From NCBI GenBank assembly GCA_002404055.1, contig DHIZ01000123.1, positions 13,214 to 43,460 on the forward strand: a stretch of DNA of 30,247 nt, in the 5' to 3' direction. Position 1 is the stretch's first letter; the number at the start of each line of letters is the position of its first letter. Below the pieces are notes generated by a model. That model made no database searches, had not been told where the DNA came from, and saw only the letters and a program-made list of their open reading frames with translations. Below are positions 1 to 8,504 of the stretch, one piece after another. Origin of the DNA: Chloroflexi bacterium UBA4733 (lineage in GTDB: Bacteria > Chloroflexota > UBA4733). The position numbers and the translations under genes are program-made.

Positions 1-2979
1 CGGTAGAGCAGTCGCGGCGCCCACCGCCGTGCTTGCGGTGACCTGGAGCGTTGCTTTCGTCACGCTCGTCGGCGGGACGGTGGCGGTCGCGGTCGGCGTC
101 GGGACAGCGGTCGGGGTTGCCGACGCGGACACGGTTGCCGTGACCGTTGGCGTCGCTGTTGCGGTCGCTGTTGGCGTTGCGCTTGCAGGCGGGCCCGTCA
201 GGACAGCGAATCGGTAGGTCTGGACGGGGGACGTGTTGCCTGCCAGGTCGGTGGCCCGAACGCTCAGGACGTGATTACCGGGCGCTCCGACCGTGAGGAC
301 CTGCTGGAAGCTGACGTCGTTCGAGTAGGTCCCCCACGGCGCGCCATCCAGCTGATACTCGATGCTGATCACCCCACTCAAGTTATCCAGCGCCTGCACC
401 TGAAGATGGATCGGACCGATTGACTGTGGTATGGCCGGTGAGGATGTCTGGTCGAGCGTGTTGGTGAGCGGCGCCTGGAGTTTGGCCGGACCGAGTTGCT
501 GCGCGAGGCGAACGTCGGCGGGGCCCGGCGATACGTTGGCCTGGGCGCCACCCGGCAACCAGAGCACGTCAATATGAGGCGGTGTGTGGTCGATAATGAA
601 CTTTGTGACAGTGAGTTGTGCGGCGCTGCTCACCTTGGCCTGGGTGATCAACTGATAGATCCCCTCCTGGCTCAGCACGGATGCGGCAGTGAGCGGGACG
701 AAGGGGAACGGTCGGTTGGGGGGGATCACCACCGGCGTGATGAAGAAGTGCGGCACATGGTAGGTGACCGTGATCAGGGTGAATGTCGCCACCGTGTGCG
801 AGCTGGTTGCCACGGCGGATGTACTGGCCGTGGTAACTGTTGAAGTCGTACTCGCCACACTTATCGTAGAGGAACTGGCAGCCGACGTGGCGACGATCGT
901 TGTGGACGTGGCCAGGGAGGACCCGGCGGCCGTGCCGCTACTCGTTTGACTTGTACCGCCGGCTGATGTGTTGCCACCCGGATTGCCGATCACTGCGCCG
1001 CCGCTTGCCGGCGTGACCGCGACGGGCGTGCCGTTTGACTGCACGGTACCAAAGTCATCCAACGACAGGTTAAGCACATTGGCGCTGACCAGCAGCGTGG
1101 GATCGCCGCTGACGCTCAGTTGGACCGGCGTGCGATAGACGCCGCCATCGGTCACGCCGGTCACTGCCACGCCGGCCTGCTTGGCCGGCGGGACGAGGCG
1201 CTGGCAGTTGCGTGTCGTCCCGCTGTAGGTGACGATCCAGGCCGGGTTATAGCCTGCGTTGAAAAAGGTCTGCAAAGTCTTGGTGGTCGTAGCGTCCCAG
1301 GGATCGGTCACGGCATAGCCGGCGGCATTGCCGCCGCCACCGGCGGTGACGACCACGAAGTGCATGCCGGTCTGGCCACGCAGCATGCCGACGATGGCGG
1401 GACCGTTGGAGAGCGTTTGATCCAGCACCGGCCAGGAGAAGTTGACGCGATTGCCACCGTTGACCAGACCGTTGACGCAACCGGGCGCCTGGGTCCAGTA
1501 GAGCGGATCAGCCGCTCCTTTCAGGCAGGCGTTCAGCGCTGCCGGCGTCATGCTGGCGCCATAGAAGTTGAGGATCATCGACGTCGAAGTCATAGCGCAG
1601 CCGTAGTTGCCGATCTGGTCACCGGCACTCTGCATCAGTTCGAAACGCCAGGCCGGATCGTTCTGGCTGAACACAGGCATGGCGCAGGCGCTGCCGGTCG
1701 GCTTGTTCGGCGTCCCCGTATTGAAAGCAGCAGGCGACAGCTTGACGACCGCCGGCACGACCTGCACGGCGCCGGTCAAGGTGTTCACCTGCACCTGCAG
1801 TTGTGGTCCGGTCGGCGCCGGCCCATCGGCCTGCACCGTGATCGGCGAGGCGATGACGGCGTTGCCGGTTGCCGGCGCACTCGCGCTAGTCGTGGCGGTA
1901 CCCGTCACCGTCGTCACGCCGGCCTGGCCGGACGTCAGGTTCTGGCCCTGCACGCCGTCGAAGATCAAGGTCCGGTTATCAGCAGCCCAGCACATCGGCG
2001 TCTTGTGATCGCCGTAGAAATCCTCCGGGCGGAGCTGCGGCAGGTTGCTGAGCTGGCGCAACTGGCCATTAGGACCGGCGATCCAGAGCACGAGCTGGGT
2101 CTTGTGCTGCGCGGCGAGCGTGGGATCAAGCGCCAGGAAAGCAACCTGCTGGTTGTCCGGCGACCAGGCGGGACGAACTGCCCAGAAACCGGTCGAGACG
2201 TGCGCCAGTTCCTGGGGCTGTCCGGGGGCCGTGGCGCTGATCGTCCATAGGTGCGCTTCGTCCATTGATTCGTTGTTGGCCGTCACATAGGCGATCCGCG
2301 AGTTGTCGTCGGAGAGAGACAGCAGGGAGTCGAAGAGGCCGGGCAGGACGGCGGCCGGTTCGGTGTGCAGCACGCGCATGTCGCTGAAGTCCGGGTTGCT
2401 GAGGCGGATCGCCGTCGTCGTGTCGTCACTCAGCAGGCTGGCGACCTGTGTCGACGGCTTGCCGCAGGACAGGCTGGCCGGCGACGCAGGCAGCGCTTGC
2501 TGGTGAGCGTGACGGTAGAACAGGACGCCCAGCAGGACGATCAGCGCAGCCGCGATGCCGCCGGCCGCCAGGATCGCGGCAGGCACAGCACGCGATGGCG
2601 CCGTTACCTCCCGACCGGCGGCGCTGATCGGCGTGAAGGGAACCGTCGTGGCGGTCGCCACGGCAGTCGTACTCAGTGGCGTTTCGGCCACGACCTCACC
2701 GTTGCTCTGGGCGAGCAGCCGCAGGAGCGGCACCCCCGGCGGAACCACGGCGTCGGCAGGCACATTGAGCAGCACGGTCAGACTTCCCTGCTGCCCTGGG
2801 GCGAGGGGCAGCAGGGGCGGACGGAATGTCAGCCAGGCCGGGTCAATGTTGCGGGCGCTCAGGACAAACTCGTCGGCCGCAGTTCCGGTGTTGGTGACCA
2901 GCGCGGTGAGGGTGGTCTGCGTGCCGGCGGTAATCGGTGGGTCGGAGCCTTCGAGGGCCAGGGTTGCGCTCGTGCTCAC
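1..2979 (-). CDS. large multi-domain envelope protein: Ig-like N-domain, TM, PD40-like repeats, C39-like peptidase, Ig-like domain (partial, 3' end outside window)
   Basis: The reading frame is open from a GTG at 2979 to the window edge, giving at least 993 residues; the C-terminus is missing. Residues about 5-110 form a beta-rich NEW3/CARDB-like domain. A membrane segment lies at about 132-154 (AAILAAGGIAAALIVLLGV) and is followed by basic residues. About 190-390 looks like PD40/TolB-type propeller blades (PAWSPDNQQVAFLA, CWAADNRTLIFDG). About 435-600 resembles a C39-like cysteine peptidase: Cys461 in GNYGCAMTS, His540 in GMHFVVVTA and Asp559 in TDPWD are the expected catalytic set. A Ser/Thr linker, an Ig-like domain (YQLDGAPW, LSVRATDLAGN) and a Thr/Ala/Pro stalk follow. 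The stop at 3010-3012 in this frame limits the start to GTG 2979; no strong SD is visible. Topology is odd, since the first beta domain precedes the only visible TM and would be cytoplasmic. Substrate unknown. Confidence 0.82.
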   Translation of the reverse strand, partial: MSTSATLALEGSDPPITAGTQTTLTALVTNTGTAADEFVLSARNIDPAWLTFRPPLLPLAPGQQGSLTVLLNVPADAVVPPGVPLLRLLAQSNGEVVAETPLSTTAVATATTVPFTPISAAGREVTAPSRAVPAAILAAGGIAAALIVLLGVLFYRHAHQQALPASPASLSCGKPSTQVASLLSDDTTTAIRLSNPDFSDMRVLHTEPAAVLPGLFDSLLSLSDDNSRIAYVTANNESMDEAHLWTISATAPGQPQELAHVSTGFWAVRPAWSPDNQQVAFLALDPTLAAQHKTQLVLWIAGPNGQLRQLSNLPQLRPEDFYGDHKTPMCWAADNRTLIFDGVQGQNLTSGQAGVTTVTGTATTSASAPATGNAVIASPITVQADGPAPTGPQLQVQVNTLTGAVQVVPAVVKLSPAAFNTGTPNKPTGSACAMPVFSQNDPAWRFELMQSAGDQIGNYGCAMTSTSMILNFYGASMTPAALNACLKGAADPLYWTQAPGCVNGLVNGGNRVNFSWPVLDQTLSNGPAIVGMLRGQTGMHFVVVTAGGGGNAAGYAVTDPWDATTTKTLQTFFNAGYNPAWIVTYSGTTRNCQRLVPPAKQAGVAVTGVTDGGVYRTPVQLSVSGDPTLLVSANVLNLSLDDFGTVQSNGTPVAVTPASGGAVIGNPGGNTSAGGTSQTSSGTAAGSSLATSTTIVATSAASSSTISVASTTSTVTTASTSAVATSSHTVATFTLITVTYHVPHFFITPVVIPPNRPFPFVPLTAASVLSQEGIYQLITQAKVSSAAQLTVTKFIIDHTPPHIDVLWLPGGAQANVSPGPADVRLAQQLGPAKLQAPLTNTLDQTSSPAIPQSIGPIHLQVQALDNLSGVISIEYQLDGAPWGTYSNDVSFQQVLTVGAPGNHVLSVRATDLAGNTSPVQTYRFAVLTGPPASATPTATATATPTVTATVSASATPTAVPTPTATATVPPTSVTKATLQVTASTAVGAATALP

Positions 2980-3224
2980 GGCGTGTGCGCAAAAAGGAAC
3001 GAAGTAGCGTCAAGGATCGGCATCAGTACCGCCAGAGGACCTTCGTCAACAGCAACACACGTTCAGAGTACCGGGAGCATGGCGCAGAGACCCAGTTCCG
3101 CCCCACTTGCACTACACCCATCGGTCAACACCGGATGCTCACAAGGATCACCGGGCGCGGCCGGCACTACGGAGGTCCTTGCGTCGTTCCGCAGCAGTTC
3201 GTGGTAAGAGCCAAGATCGCCGCA

Positions 3225-3253
3225 TTGCTGGTGACAGAGAAATAGGGCATAAT
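3225..3253 (+). promoter_or_regulatory. sigma70-type promoter for the sulfatase
   Basis: TTGCTG at 3225-3230 and CATAAT at 3248-3253 are separated by 17 bp. They lie 44 bp upstream of the sulfatase ATG. The roughly 300-bp interval 2980-3296 separates two divergent genes, and I see no gene in it. Confidence 0.55.
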
Positions 3254-3296
3254 CGGCTGGGCTGGTAAGAGCGTACGACACTGGGAGACGAGTGAG

Positions 3297-4724
3297 ATGC
3301 CGGACCGACCGCCAAATATCCTCTGGTACTGCACCGACCAGCAGCGCTACGACACGATTGGGGAGCTCGGCAACCCGCATGTCCACACGCCGCGGCTTGA
3401 CCAGTTGGTAGCGGAAGGGACAGCCTTCACCCATGCCTTCTGCCAGTGCCCGATCTGCACGCCCAGCCGCGCCAGCTTCCTCACCGGCAAGTACCCCAGC
3501 ACCGTCCACATCAACACCAACGGCAACACTGCCTTTCCGGCGCAGGAACGGCTGGTCACGCGCCGGTTGGCCGATGTCGGCTACGACTGTGGCCTCACCG
3601 GCAAGCTCCACCTGGCCGGCGCTGCCAACGGGCGGGAGCCGCGCATCGACGACGGCTACCGCTTCTTTCGCTACAGCCACGGCCCGCGCGACAACTGGCC
3701 GCGCGGCCACGACTACGCCGACTGGCTGCGGAGGCAGGGGCACGATCCCTCGCGGGTGTTGACGGTCCAGAATAACCTGTTCGGCGGCCTCATGGAGCCG
3801 ACGCCCGATCAGGACAATGTGCCGCCGCACCTGCACCAGACCACCTGGTGCAGCGAGCAGGCTATCGAGTTCATCGGAGAACAGCGGGACCAGCCCTGGC
3901 TGATCAGTGTCAACCCCTACGATCCGCATCCGCCCTATAACCCGCCCTGGGAGTTCTACCGGCGCTTTGATCCCGAACAGTTGCCCGGCCCGCACTTCCA
4001 GGCGAGCGATCTCGCCCACCAGACCGCTCTGGCTGCCGTGGACTTCCAGAGCAAGCCGCAGCCGCCGGAAGCTATCGCCGCGAAGAAGATCCAGGCCGCC
4101 TACTACGCCATGATCGAGCAGTCCGACGAGCAGTTCGGCCGCATCCTCGACGCCCTGGACCGGAGCGGCCAGCGCGACAACACGGTCATCGTCTTCATGA
4201 GCGACCACGGTGAGGCCCTCGGCGACCACGGCTTGACCCAGAAGGGCTGCCGCTTCTTTGACGGCCTGGTCCGCGTGCCGCTGATCATCTCCTGGCCGGG
4301 GCGCCTCCTGGCAGGCCTACGCAGCGATGCCCTGGTGGAATTGATCGACGTAGCCCCGACGCTGCTGCAACTGGCGGGCCTGCCCATCCCGGATGACATG
4401 CAAGGCAGGTCCTTGCTGCCGATCCTGACCGGTCAGGCGTCGCCCCATCGCCATCGCGACTTCGTGCGTAGCGAATACTACGACGCCGTTGACTTGCCGA
4501 ACCACAGCTTCGCCACCATGTATCGAGACCAGCGCTGGAAGCTTGTCGTCTACCACGGCACAGGGTTGGGCGAACTCTACGATCTGGAGAATGACCCGTT
4601 CGAGTTCCGCAGCCTGTGGGACGAGCCGGCCTTACTGGCCACCAAAGCGGACCTGCTCCAGCGCAGCTTCGACGCCTCCGTGGCGGCTCTGGACTATGGG
4701 CCCCGGCGGGTGATGCCGTTCTAA
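3297..4724 (+). CDS. sulfatase (type I, formylglycine-dependent)
   Basis: This 475-residue protein hydrolyses a sulfate ester, probably on a glycan. The N-terminal NILWYCTDQQRYDT holds the first metal-binding Asp. C54-T-P-S-R58 is the CxPSR signature whose Cys is converted to formylglycine, and S302DHGEALGDHG is the second metal-binding motif. GKLHLAG carries the usual active-site Lys and His. The C-terminal part (WKLVVYHGTGLGELYDLEND) is the conserved end of the family, so the gene looks intact. The ATG has a GGGAG at 3283-3287. There is no clear signal peptide, so it is probably cytoplasmic and acts on imported fragments. The exact substrate cannot be read from sequence. The neighbouring fucosidase and PL8 lyase suggest sulfated polysaccharide. 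Confidence 0.93.
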   Translation: MPDRPPNILWYCTDQQRYDTIGELGNPHVHTPRLDQLVAEGTAFTHAFCQCPICTPSRASFLTGKYPSTVHINTNGNTAFPAQERLVTRRLADVGYDCGLTGKLHLAGAANGREPRIDDGYRFFRYSHGPRDNWPRGHDYADWLRRQGHDPSRVLTVQNNLFGGLMEPTPDQDNVPPHLHQTTWCSEQAIEFIGEQRDQPWLISVNPYDPHPPYNPPWEFYRRFDPEQLPGPHFQASDLAHQTALAAVDFQSKPQPPEAIAAKKIQAAYYAMIEQSDEQFGRILDALDRSGQRDNTVIVFMSDHGEALGDHGLTQKGCRFFDGLVRVPLIISWPGRLLAGLRSDALVELIDVAPTLLQLAGLPIPDDMQGRSLLPILTGQASPHRHRDFVRSEYYDAVDLPNHSFATMYRDQRWKLVVYHGTGLGELYDLENDPFEFRSLWDEPALLATKADLLQRSFDASVAALDYGPRRVMPF

Positions 4725-4730
4725 TTCGTC

Positions 4731-4748
4731 CCGGCCACCATGGGCCGG
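4731..4748. terminator. hairpin between convergent genes
   Basis: CCGGCC-ACCATG-GGCCGG makes a perfect 6-bp stem in the 30-bp gap between the sulfatase stop and the convergent RidA-like gene stop. There is no T tract, so termination is inferred from position. Confidence 0.4.
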
Positions 4749-4754
4749 TGGGTG

Positions 4755-5492
4755 TCAGCCGAGCAGCCGCACCTCCTGGCGGGTACAACGAACATCCATC
4801 TCAATGTCCAAGTCTTCCACTGGCGGGCGGCTGTAGAACCAGTGGATGCCGTGGACTGCCGCCGGGCCGATCCTGGCGAGGATGTCGGCTTCGATGACGG
4901 CATGCAGTGGCGCGGTGGTGTAGACGTTGAGCCTGGTGACGTCGGCCCAGGGGGCGGCGATCTGCGCGAGGCGGCCGCCCATGGTCGCCATGACGTCGGC
5001 TGTTTTTTCGCGCAAGGCGTCAAGTGAGGTGTCTGAGGGGCGTACCTCTGGTCGCTCCGCCGCGCCGGAGATCACGAAGCTGAGGGCGGATGCGCTGGAT
5101 GCCACGGTATAGGAAAAGGCGTACAGCGACTGCTCCGCGGGGGCGACGATGGCGGGAGCCACATTACTGCGCGCCGCCGGGACGTAGCCATCAACCACGA
5201 TGGCCCAGCTTTCCAACAGCGCGCGATACTGCTGGTTGTATGCGGCGAAGCCTTCGGTCGTGTACGGCTTTGGGCAGCGCAGCTCCAGCGCACAGAGCGC
5301 CGCCCGCGGTCGGCCGAGTTCCTCCAGGTGGCGCGCAATGCGGGCGAAGCCCTGCCGCCAGGGGAGCGGCGCCGGCAAGGTGGCGTGGACGATCTCGTAG
5401 CCCGTCAGCGCCACGACGCCGTTGGAGAAGGGCGCTTGTGGTGAGCTCGCCAGAAACTGGTAGCCACCAGCAGATTGCGTGTACAGTGCCAT
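4755..5492 (-). CDS. RidA/YjgF-like family protein (two-part, 245 aa)
   Basis: I start this gene at the ATG at 5492 (MALYTQSAGGYQFL), because the frame upstream lies inside the binding-protein gene and reads as nonsense there. AAGG sits about 10 nt before the ATG, and only 8 bp separate it from the TAA of that gene, so the two are probably cotranslated. The C-terminal half (ADVTRLNVYTTAPLHAVIE, GIHWFYSRPPVEDLDIEMD) resembles the RidA/YjgF trimeric fold. The N-terminal half (VALTGYEIVHATLPAPLPW) may be a degenerate second copy, as in tandem RidA-like proteins. Canonical RidA proteins deaminate reactive enamines; I cannot confirm the catalytic Arg, so the activity is open. Linkage to two solute-binding proteins suggests a role in catabolism of the imported compound. 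Confidence 0.6.
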   Translation of the reverse strand: MALYTQSAGGYQFLASSPQAPFSNGVVALTGYEIVHATLPAPLPWRQGFARIARHLEELGRPRAALCALELRCPKPYTTEGFAAYNQQYRALLESWAIVVDGYVPAARSNVAPAIVAPAEQSLYAFSYTVASSASALSFVISGAAERPEVRPSDTSLDALREKTADVMATMGGRLAQIAAPWADVTRLNVYTTAPLHAVIEADILARIGPAAVHGIHWFYSRPPVEDLDIEMDVRCTRQEVRLLG

Positions 5493-5500
5493 AGGTTGCC

Positions 5501-6862
5501 TTATCCTTGCTTGATGAGCGGCGCAGCCTGCAGCGCCGCGGCGTTGAGGGCCTCTTGCGGCGACTTCTTCAGCGCTGCGGCATCGTCGCGCGCCGTTGCC
5601 AGGAGGGTGATGATCTGCTGCCAGCCGACCAACTTCGGCGTGGGGCGGCCGTAGGCCAGCATGTCCACGAAGGGCTGGAGGCGCGGTTCGTCCTTCAGAC
5701 CCTGTTTCCATGCCGGCTGTTGCGCGCTGGCGTGCCAGGGCGGCAGTGTCGCGCTCGCCACCAGGTACTCCGCGTTCTGCGGCGGCTGGGTCCACCACTG
5801 CACAAACTGCCAGGCCTGTTCCTGATACTTCTTGGTGTTCAGCACCGCCAGGCAGTGGCCGCCCACCGTCGTTGCCTGCTGCTTCTGCTTGGGCAGCACG
5901 GCGGTTGTCCACTCAAAAGCGTTCTTGACGGTGATCTTGAGCGCGCTCACATTCCCCGGCGGGAGATGCCAGATGCCGATGTTCCCTGTTTCGGCGCCGG
6001 GGCTTGGTAACGTCGCCACATTGAATTTATGCACAAGGTCGACCTGGAACTGCAGCGCCTCCACCGCCGGCGCTTCGGTCCAGCGCGGCGTCGTGTTGGT
6101 GGCGTCCATTATGTCGCCGCCGTTCTGCCAGATGAAGGCCAGCAGAGGCGATATCGGGTCCGCCGTGCCTTTGGGAAAGACGGTCCCCCAGACGGGAGCA
6201 GCGCCGGTATGGTTGGTCAGCCGCTGGGCCTGCGCCACCAGTTCATCCCAGGTCGTCGGCGGTTTGGCCGGATCGAGCCCGACCCGCTTGTAGAGCGTCT
6301 GGTTGTAGGCCAGCCCGGAATTGTTCAGGACGTAGGGCATCGCCATGAGCTTGCCGTTGAACGTGGCCTGCTCGCGTGCGCCGGCGACCAGGTCGTTCTG
6401 GTCGTAGCGATACTGCCCTTTGGCCAAGTCCTCGGCGGCCACCACCGCTTTGGTGACGATCAATTCGGGCAGGAAGGCCAGGTTATAGGTCACCACGTCC
6501 GGCCAATCGCCACCAGCCAGTACGGTGGTCAGCTTCTGGTAGTAGTTCGCCGCGTACACCGGCTGGATGTCGATGGAAGGATTGAGTTGCCGGAAGCGTG
6601 CTGCCAACGTGTTCGTGATCGGTCCATGCCCCTGGGTCGGGCTCCACTGGTGCAAGTAGGTCAACTTGACCGGTGGCGCCGTCGGCCTGGCGCTCGCACC
6701 CGCTGAACTGCCGGCCACAGCGCAACCCGCCAGCAAGCTGGCCGCGCCGGCTGCCGCCACGGAGAGCGCCGCCCGGCCCAGCAGCATCCGCCGGGTCAAC
6801 AGCGCTCCTGCCAGTGGCTTCGGTGCAGCGTTCGTCGGTGTTGCTGGAACGGAGTCAACCAT
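5501..6862 (-). CDS. ABC transporter extracellular solute-binding protein, family 1 (Tat lipoprotein)
   Basis: This 453-residue protein is a sugar-type (CUT1) periplasmic or surface binding protein. The N-terminus has a twin-arginine segment (LTRRMLLGRAALSVAAAG) followed by a lipobox LLAGC at about 43-47, so it is exported folded and lipid-anchored. The mature part has typical family-1 features: LTYLHQWSPTQGHGP, LNPSIDIQPVYAANY, KLMAMPYVLNNSGLAYN and a C-terminal YQEQAWQFVQWWT. GGAAGGG lies about 8 nt upstream of the ATG. It follows a second binding-protein gene by 39 bp and is coupled to the RidA-like gene downstream. No permease accompanies it in the window, which is unusual for this family. 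Ligand unknown; glycan fragments are likely from context. Confidence 0.92.
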   Translation of the reverse strand: MVDSVPATPTNAAPKPLAGALLTRRMLLGRAALSVAAAGAASLLAGCAVAGSSAGASARPTAPPVKLTYLHQWSPTQGHGPITNTLAARFRQLNPSIDIQPVYAANYYQKLTTVLAGGDWPDVVTYNLAFLPELIVTKAVVAAEDLAKGQYRYDQNDLVAGAREQATFNGKLMAMPYVLNNSGLAYNQTLYKRVGLDPAKPPTTWDELVAQAQRLTNHTGAAPVWGTVFPKGTADPISPLLAFIWQNGGDIMDATNTTPRWTEAPAVEALQFQVDLVHKFNVATLPSPGAETGNIGIWHLPPGNVSALKITVKNAFEWTTAVLPKQKQQATTVGGHCLAVLNTKKYQEQAWQFVQWWTQPPQNAEYLVASATLPPWHASAQQPAWKQGLKDEPRLQPFVDMLAYGRPTPKLVGWQQIITLLATARDDAAALKKSPQEALNAAALQAAPLIKQG

Positions 6863-6901
6863 TGCGTCTACCCTTCCGTTCGTCGGTCGCGACCGGGCGA
6901 T

Positions 6902-8314
6902 TCAGCTCTTCACCAGCAGCGCCGTCACCTGTTGCGCTGCCTGCGTTGCGGCGTCCTGCACGGTGATCTTACCCGCAATGGCATCGCTCATCGCCTTGGT
7001 CAGCACCGGCCCGATGCTGCCGTTGTAGCCGATGGGGAACGTGATGAGCGGGGCCACCTTCGCCCATTCCAGCACGTTCTGGCGGGTCGTCGGCGGCGCA
7101 CTGCCGTCTTTGATCCAGAGGTTGAGGTAGCTCTGGCGCACGGTCGGCCAGCCATGGGCGGTCATCCAGAACGGTTCCGCATCCTTGCCAGTGTACTCGC
7201 TCAGGACGGTCCAGGCCGCTTCCGGGTTCTTCGTGCCCTGCACGACCCCGCCGGCATGCACGAAGGCGTAGGACATGGGGGCGGCCGGCCCCATCACCAC
7301 CGGCCCGCTATCCCAGTCGGCAGCGTTGGAGAGCGGCCGGAAATTCTGCGCCAGCGCCGCATTGCCCAGAGCCATAGCGATGTCGTTGGAGGTAGCATGC
7401 GGGACGACCCCGCCCGTTGCCGGCCCAAACTTGTTCTGCACGACCAGATCGAAGGCGTGCTGTATTCCCGTAATCGCCTGGGGCGAGTCGAGCAGACATT
7501 TTGTCTGCGCGTCGTCCAGGAACTTGCCGCCGAAGCCGAAGACGTAAATGAGGATGTCCCACCAGGTCCTGTCGACGAATAACCCGTACAGCTTGTCGGA
7601 GGTGAGCTTTTGCGCCATATCCTCCAGTTGGCGTTCCGTTACGTTGGCTGGCGCGGATGGGCCTACCGGTAAGGCGACGCCGTGCTCGGCCAGCGTTTGC
7701 CGGTTGAACCACCAGATGCGCACGGCGATCTCCATCGGCAGTCCGTACACCTTGCCGTTGATGGTGTTGGCCTTGAGCCCGATGGGTAGGAAGTCGTCGA
7801 CGCCGATCGCTTTAGCGTCCCGGTTGATGTAGGCATTGAGCGGCGCCAGGAAGCGGGCGGTGTCGTGGAAGAAGGGAGCGGTGATGTAGAAGCCGCCCGG
7901 CGGGGTGCCGCCGGCAGCGGCTGCTACCAGCTTGGTAGCCAGCGCCGCCGCGCCGTAGGGCACGAAGTTCACTTTCAGTTGCGGGTACTTCTGCTGCAAT
8001 AGAGCGACGAGCTTGGGGATGGCGGTCGAGGGGTTATAGACATGCCAGAAGTCCACCGGCCCGCTCAGGCCGCCGACAGCCGCCGCGGCAGGCTGTGGCG
8101 CGGTCGTTGCCGTGCCGGTCGTCCCAGACGCCGCCGCTGTGGTAGCCTGGCGACTGACGGTGCTGACCTGGCTCTGCCTGCCGATCGCTGTCGGCGTTGC
8201 CGTCGTCGCCCCCTGGCAGGCTGCGGCCAGGACGGAGATGAGCGGCAGCCCGGCAACCGTCGCCACCGCCCGCAATATGGCACGGCGGGAGCTACCGTTG
8301 CTGGTAGTCAGCAT
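6902..8314 (-). CDS. ABC transporter extracellular solute-binding protein, family 1 (Tat lipoprotein)
   Basis: I choose the ATG at 8314 (MLTTSNGSSRRAILRAVATV) over one at 8350, because GGAAAGGG lies 7-8 nt before it and it places the twin-Arg motif near the N-terminus; the product is about 470 residues. The signal ends in a lipobox SVLAAAC and is followed by a Thr/Ala-rich stalk (ATTATPTAIG onward). The mature domain is recognisable from VDFWHVYNPSTAIPKLV, PQLKVNFVPYGAAALATK, KVYGLPMEIAVRIWWFN and NPEAAWTVLSEYTG. It is the first gene of a three-gene minus-strand operon with 5501-6862 and the RidA-like gene. Two adjacent, clearly different binding proteins without a permease suggest either sharing of a transporter encoded elsewhere or a ligand-sensing role. 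Confidence 0.92.
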   Translation of the reverse strand: MLTTSNGSSRRAILRAVATVAGLPLISVLAAACQGATTATPTAIGRQSQVSTVSRQATTAAASGTTGTATTAPQPAAAAVGGLSGPVDFWHVYNPSTAIPKLVALLQQKYPQLKVNFVPYGAAALATKLVAAAAGGTPPGGFYITAPFFHDTARFLAPLNAYINRDAKAIGVDDFLPIGLKANTINGKVYGLPMEIAVRIWWFNRQTLAEHGVALPVGPSAPANVTERQLEDMAQKLTSDKLYGLFVDRTWWDILIYVFGFGGKFLDDAQTKCLLDSPQAITGIQHAFDLVVQNKFGPATGGVVPHATSNDIAMALGNAALAQNFRPLSNAADWDSGPVVMGPAAPMSYAFVHAGGVVQGTKNPEAAWTVLSEYTGKDAEPFWMTAHGWPTVRQSYLNLWIKDGSAPPTTRQNVLEWAKVAPLITFPIGYNGSIGPVLTKAMSDAIAGKITVQDAATQAAQQVTALLVKS

Positions 8315-8390
8315 CTCTGGCCCTTTCCGGCATCCTAAAGCCGAGGTCATTCCTGAGACTGACCTAGCGGATGGAGTGACTGTGATGTTC

Positions 8391-8409
8391 TGTGCCAGAG
8401 TCTAGCACA
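8391..8409. promoter_or_regulatory. operator-like dyad between binding-protein operon and fucosidase
   Basis: TGTGCCAGA-G-TCTAGCACA is a 19-bp inverted repeat with 9-bp arms and one mismatch. A third half-site, TGTGCTAG, lies at 8463-8470, close to the fucosidase start. The placement in the divergent intergenic region suggests a dimeric repressor or activator acting on both transcripts. The regulator is unknown. Confidence 0.4.
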
Positions 8410-8504
8410 GGAGCATTGGGCGGGCCCGCCCCAGGCTCCCATCCTGGCTAATTGCGAAGCCTTGTGCTAGCCTGGCGCGGACAGTCGCGAGCAAAGGAGC
8501 AACG

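Noticed and set aside
70..190. Repetitive GTCGC/GTTGC tract as tandem DNA repeat or CRISPR
   Set aside because: It is the codon pattern of a Thr/Ala/Pro/Val stalk in the envelope protein; no regular repeat-spacer structure.
1120..2250. Plus-strand open frame of 376 codons
   Set aside because: It is antisense to the large envelope protein, rich in Arg/Gly/His as expected for a shadow frame, and has no SD or recognisable domain.
3063..4229. Minus-strand open frame of 388 codons opposite the sulfatase
   Set aside because: The sulfatase frame has full catalytic motifs; the antisense frame has none.
5493..5912. 140-codon N-terminal extension of the RidA-like protein
   Set aside because: It overlaps the conserved C-terminal coding region of the binding protein in another frame and is low-complexity Arg/Ala/Gly; the SD and ATG at 5492 explain the gene.
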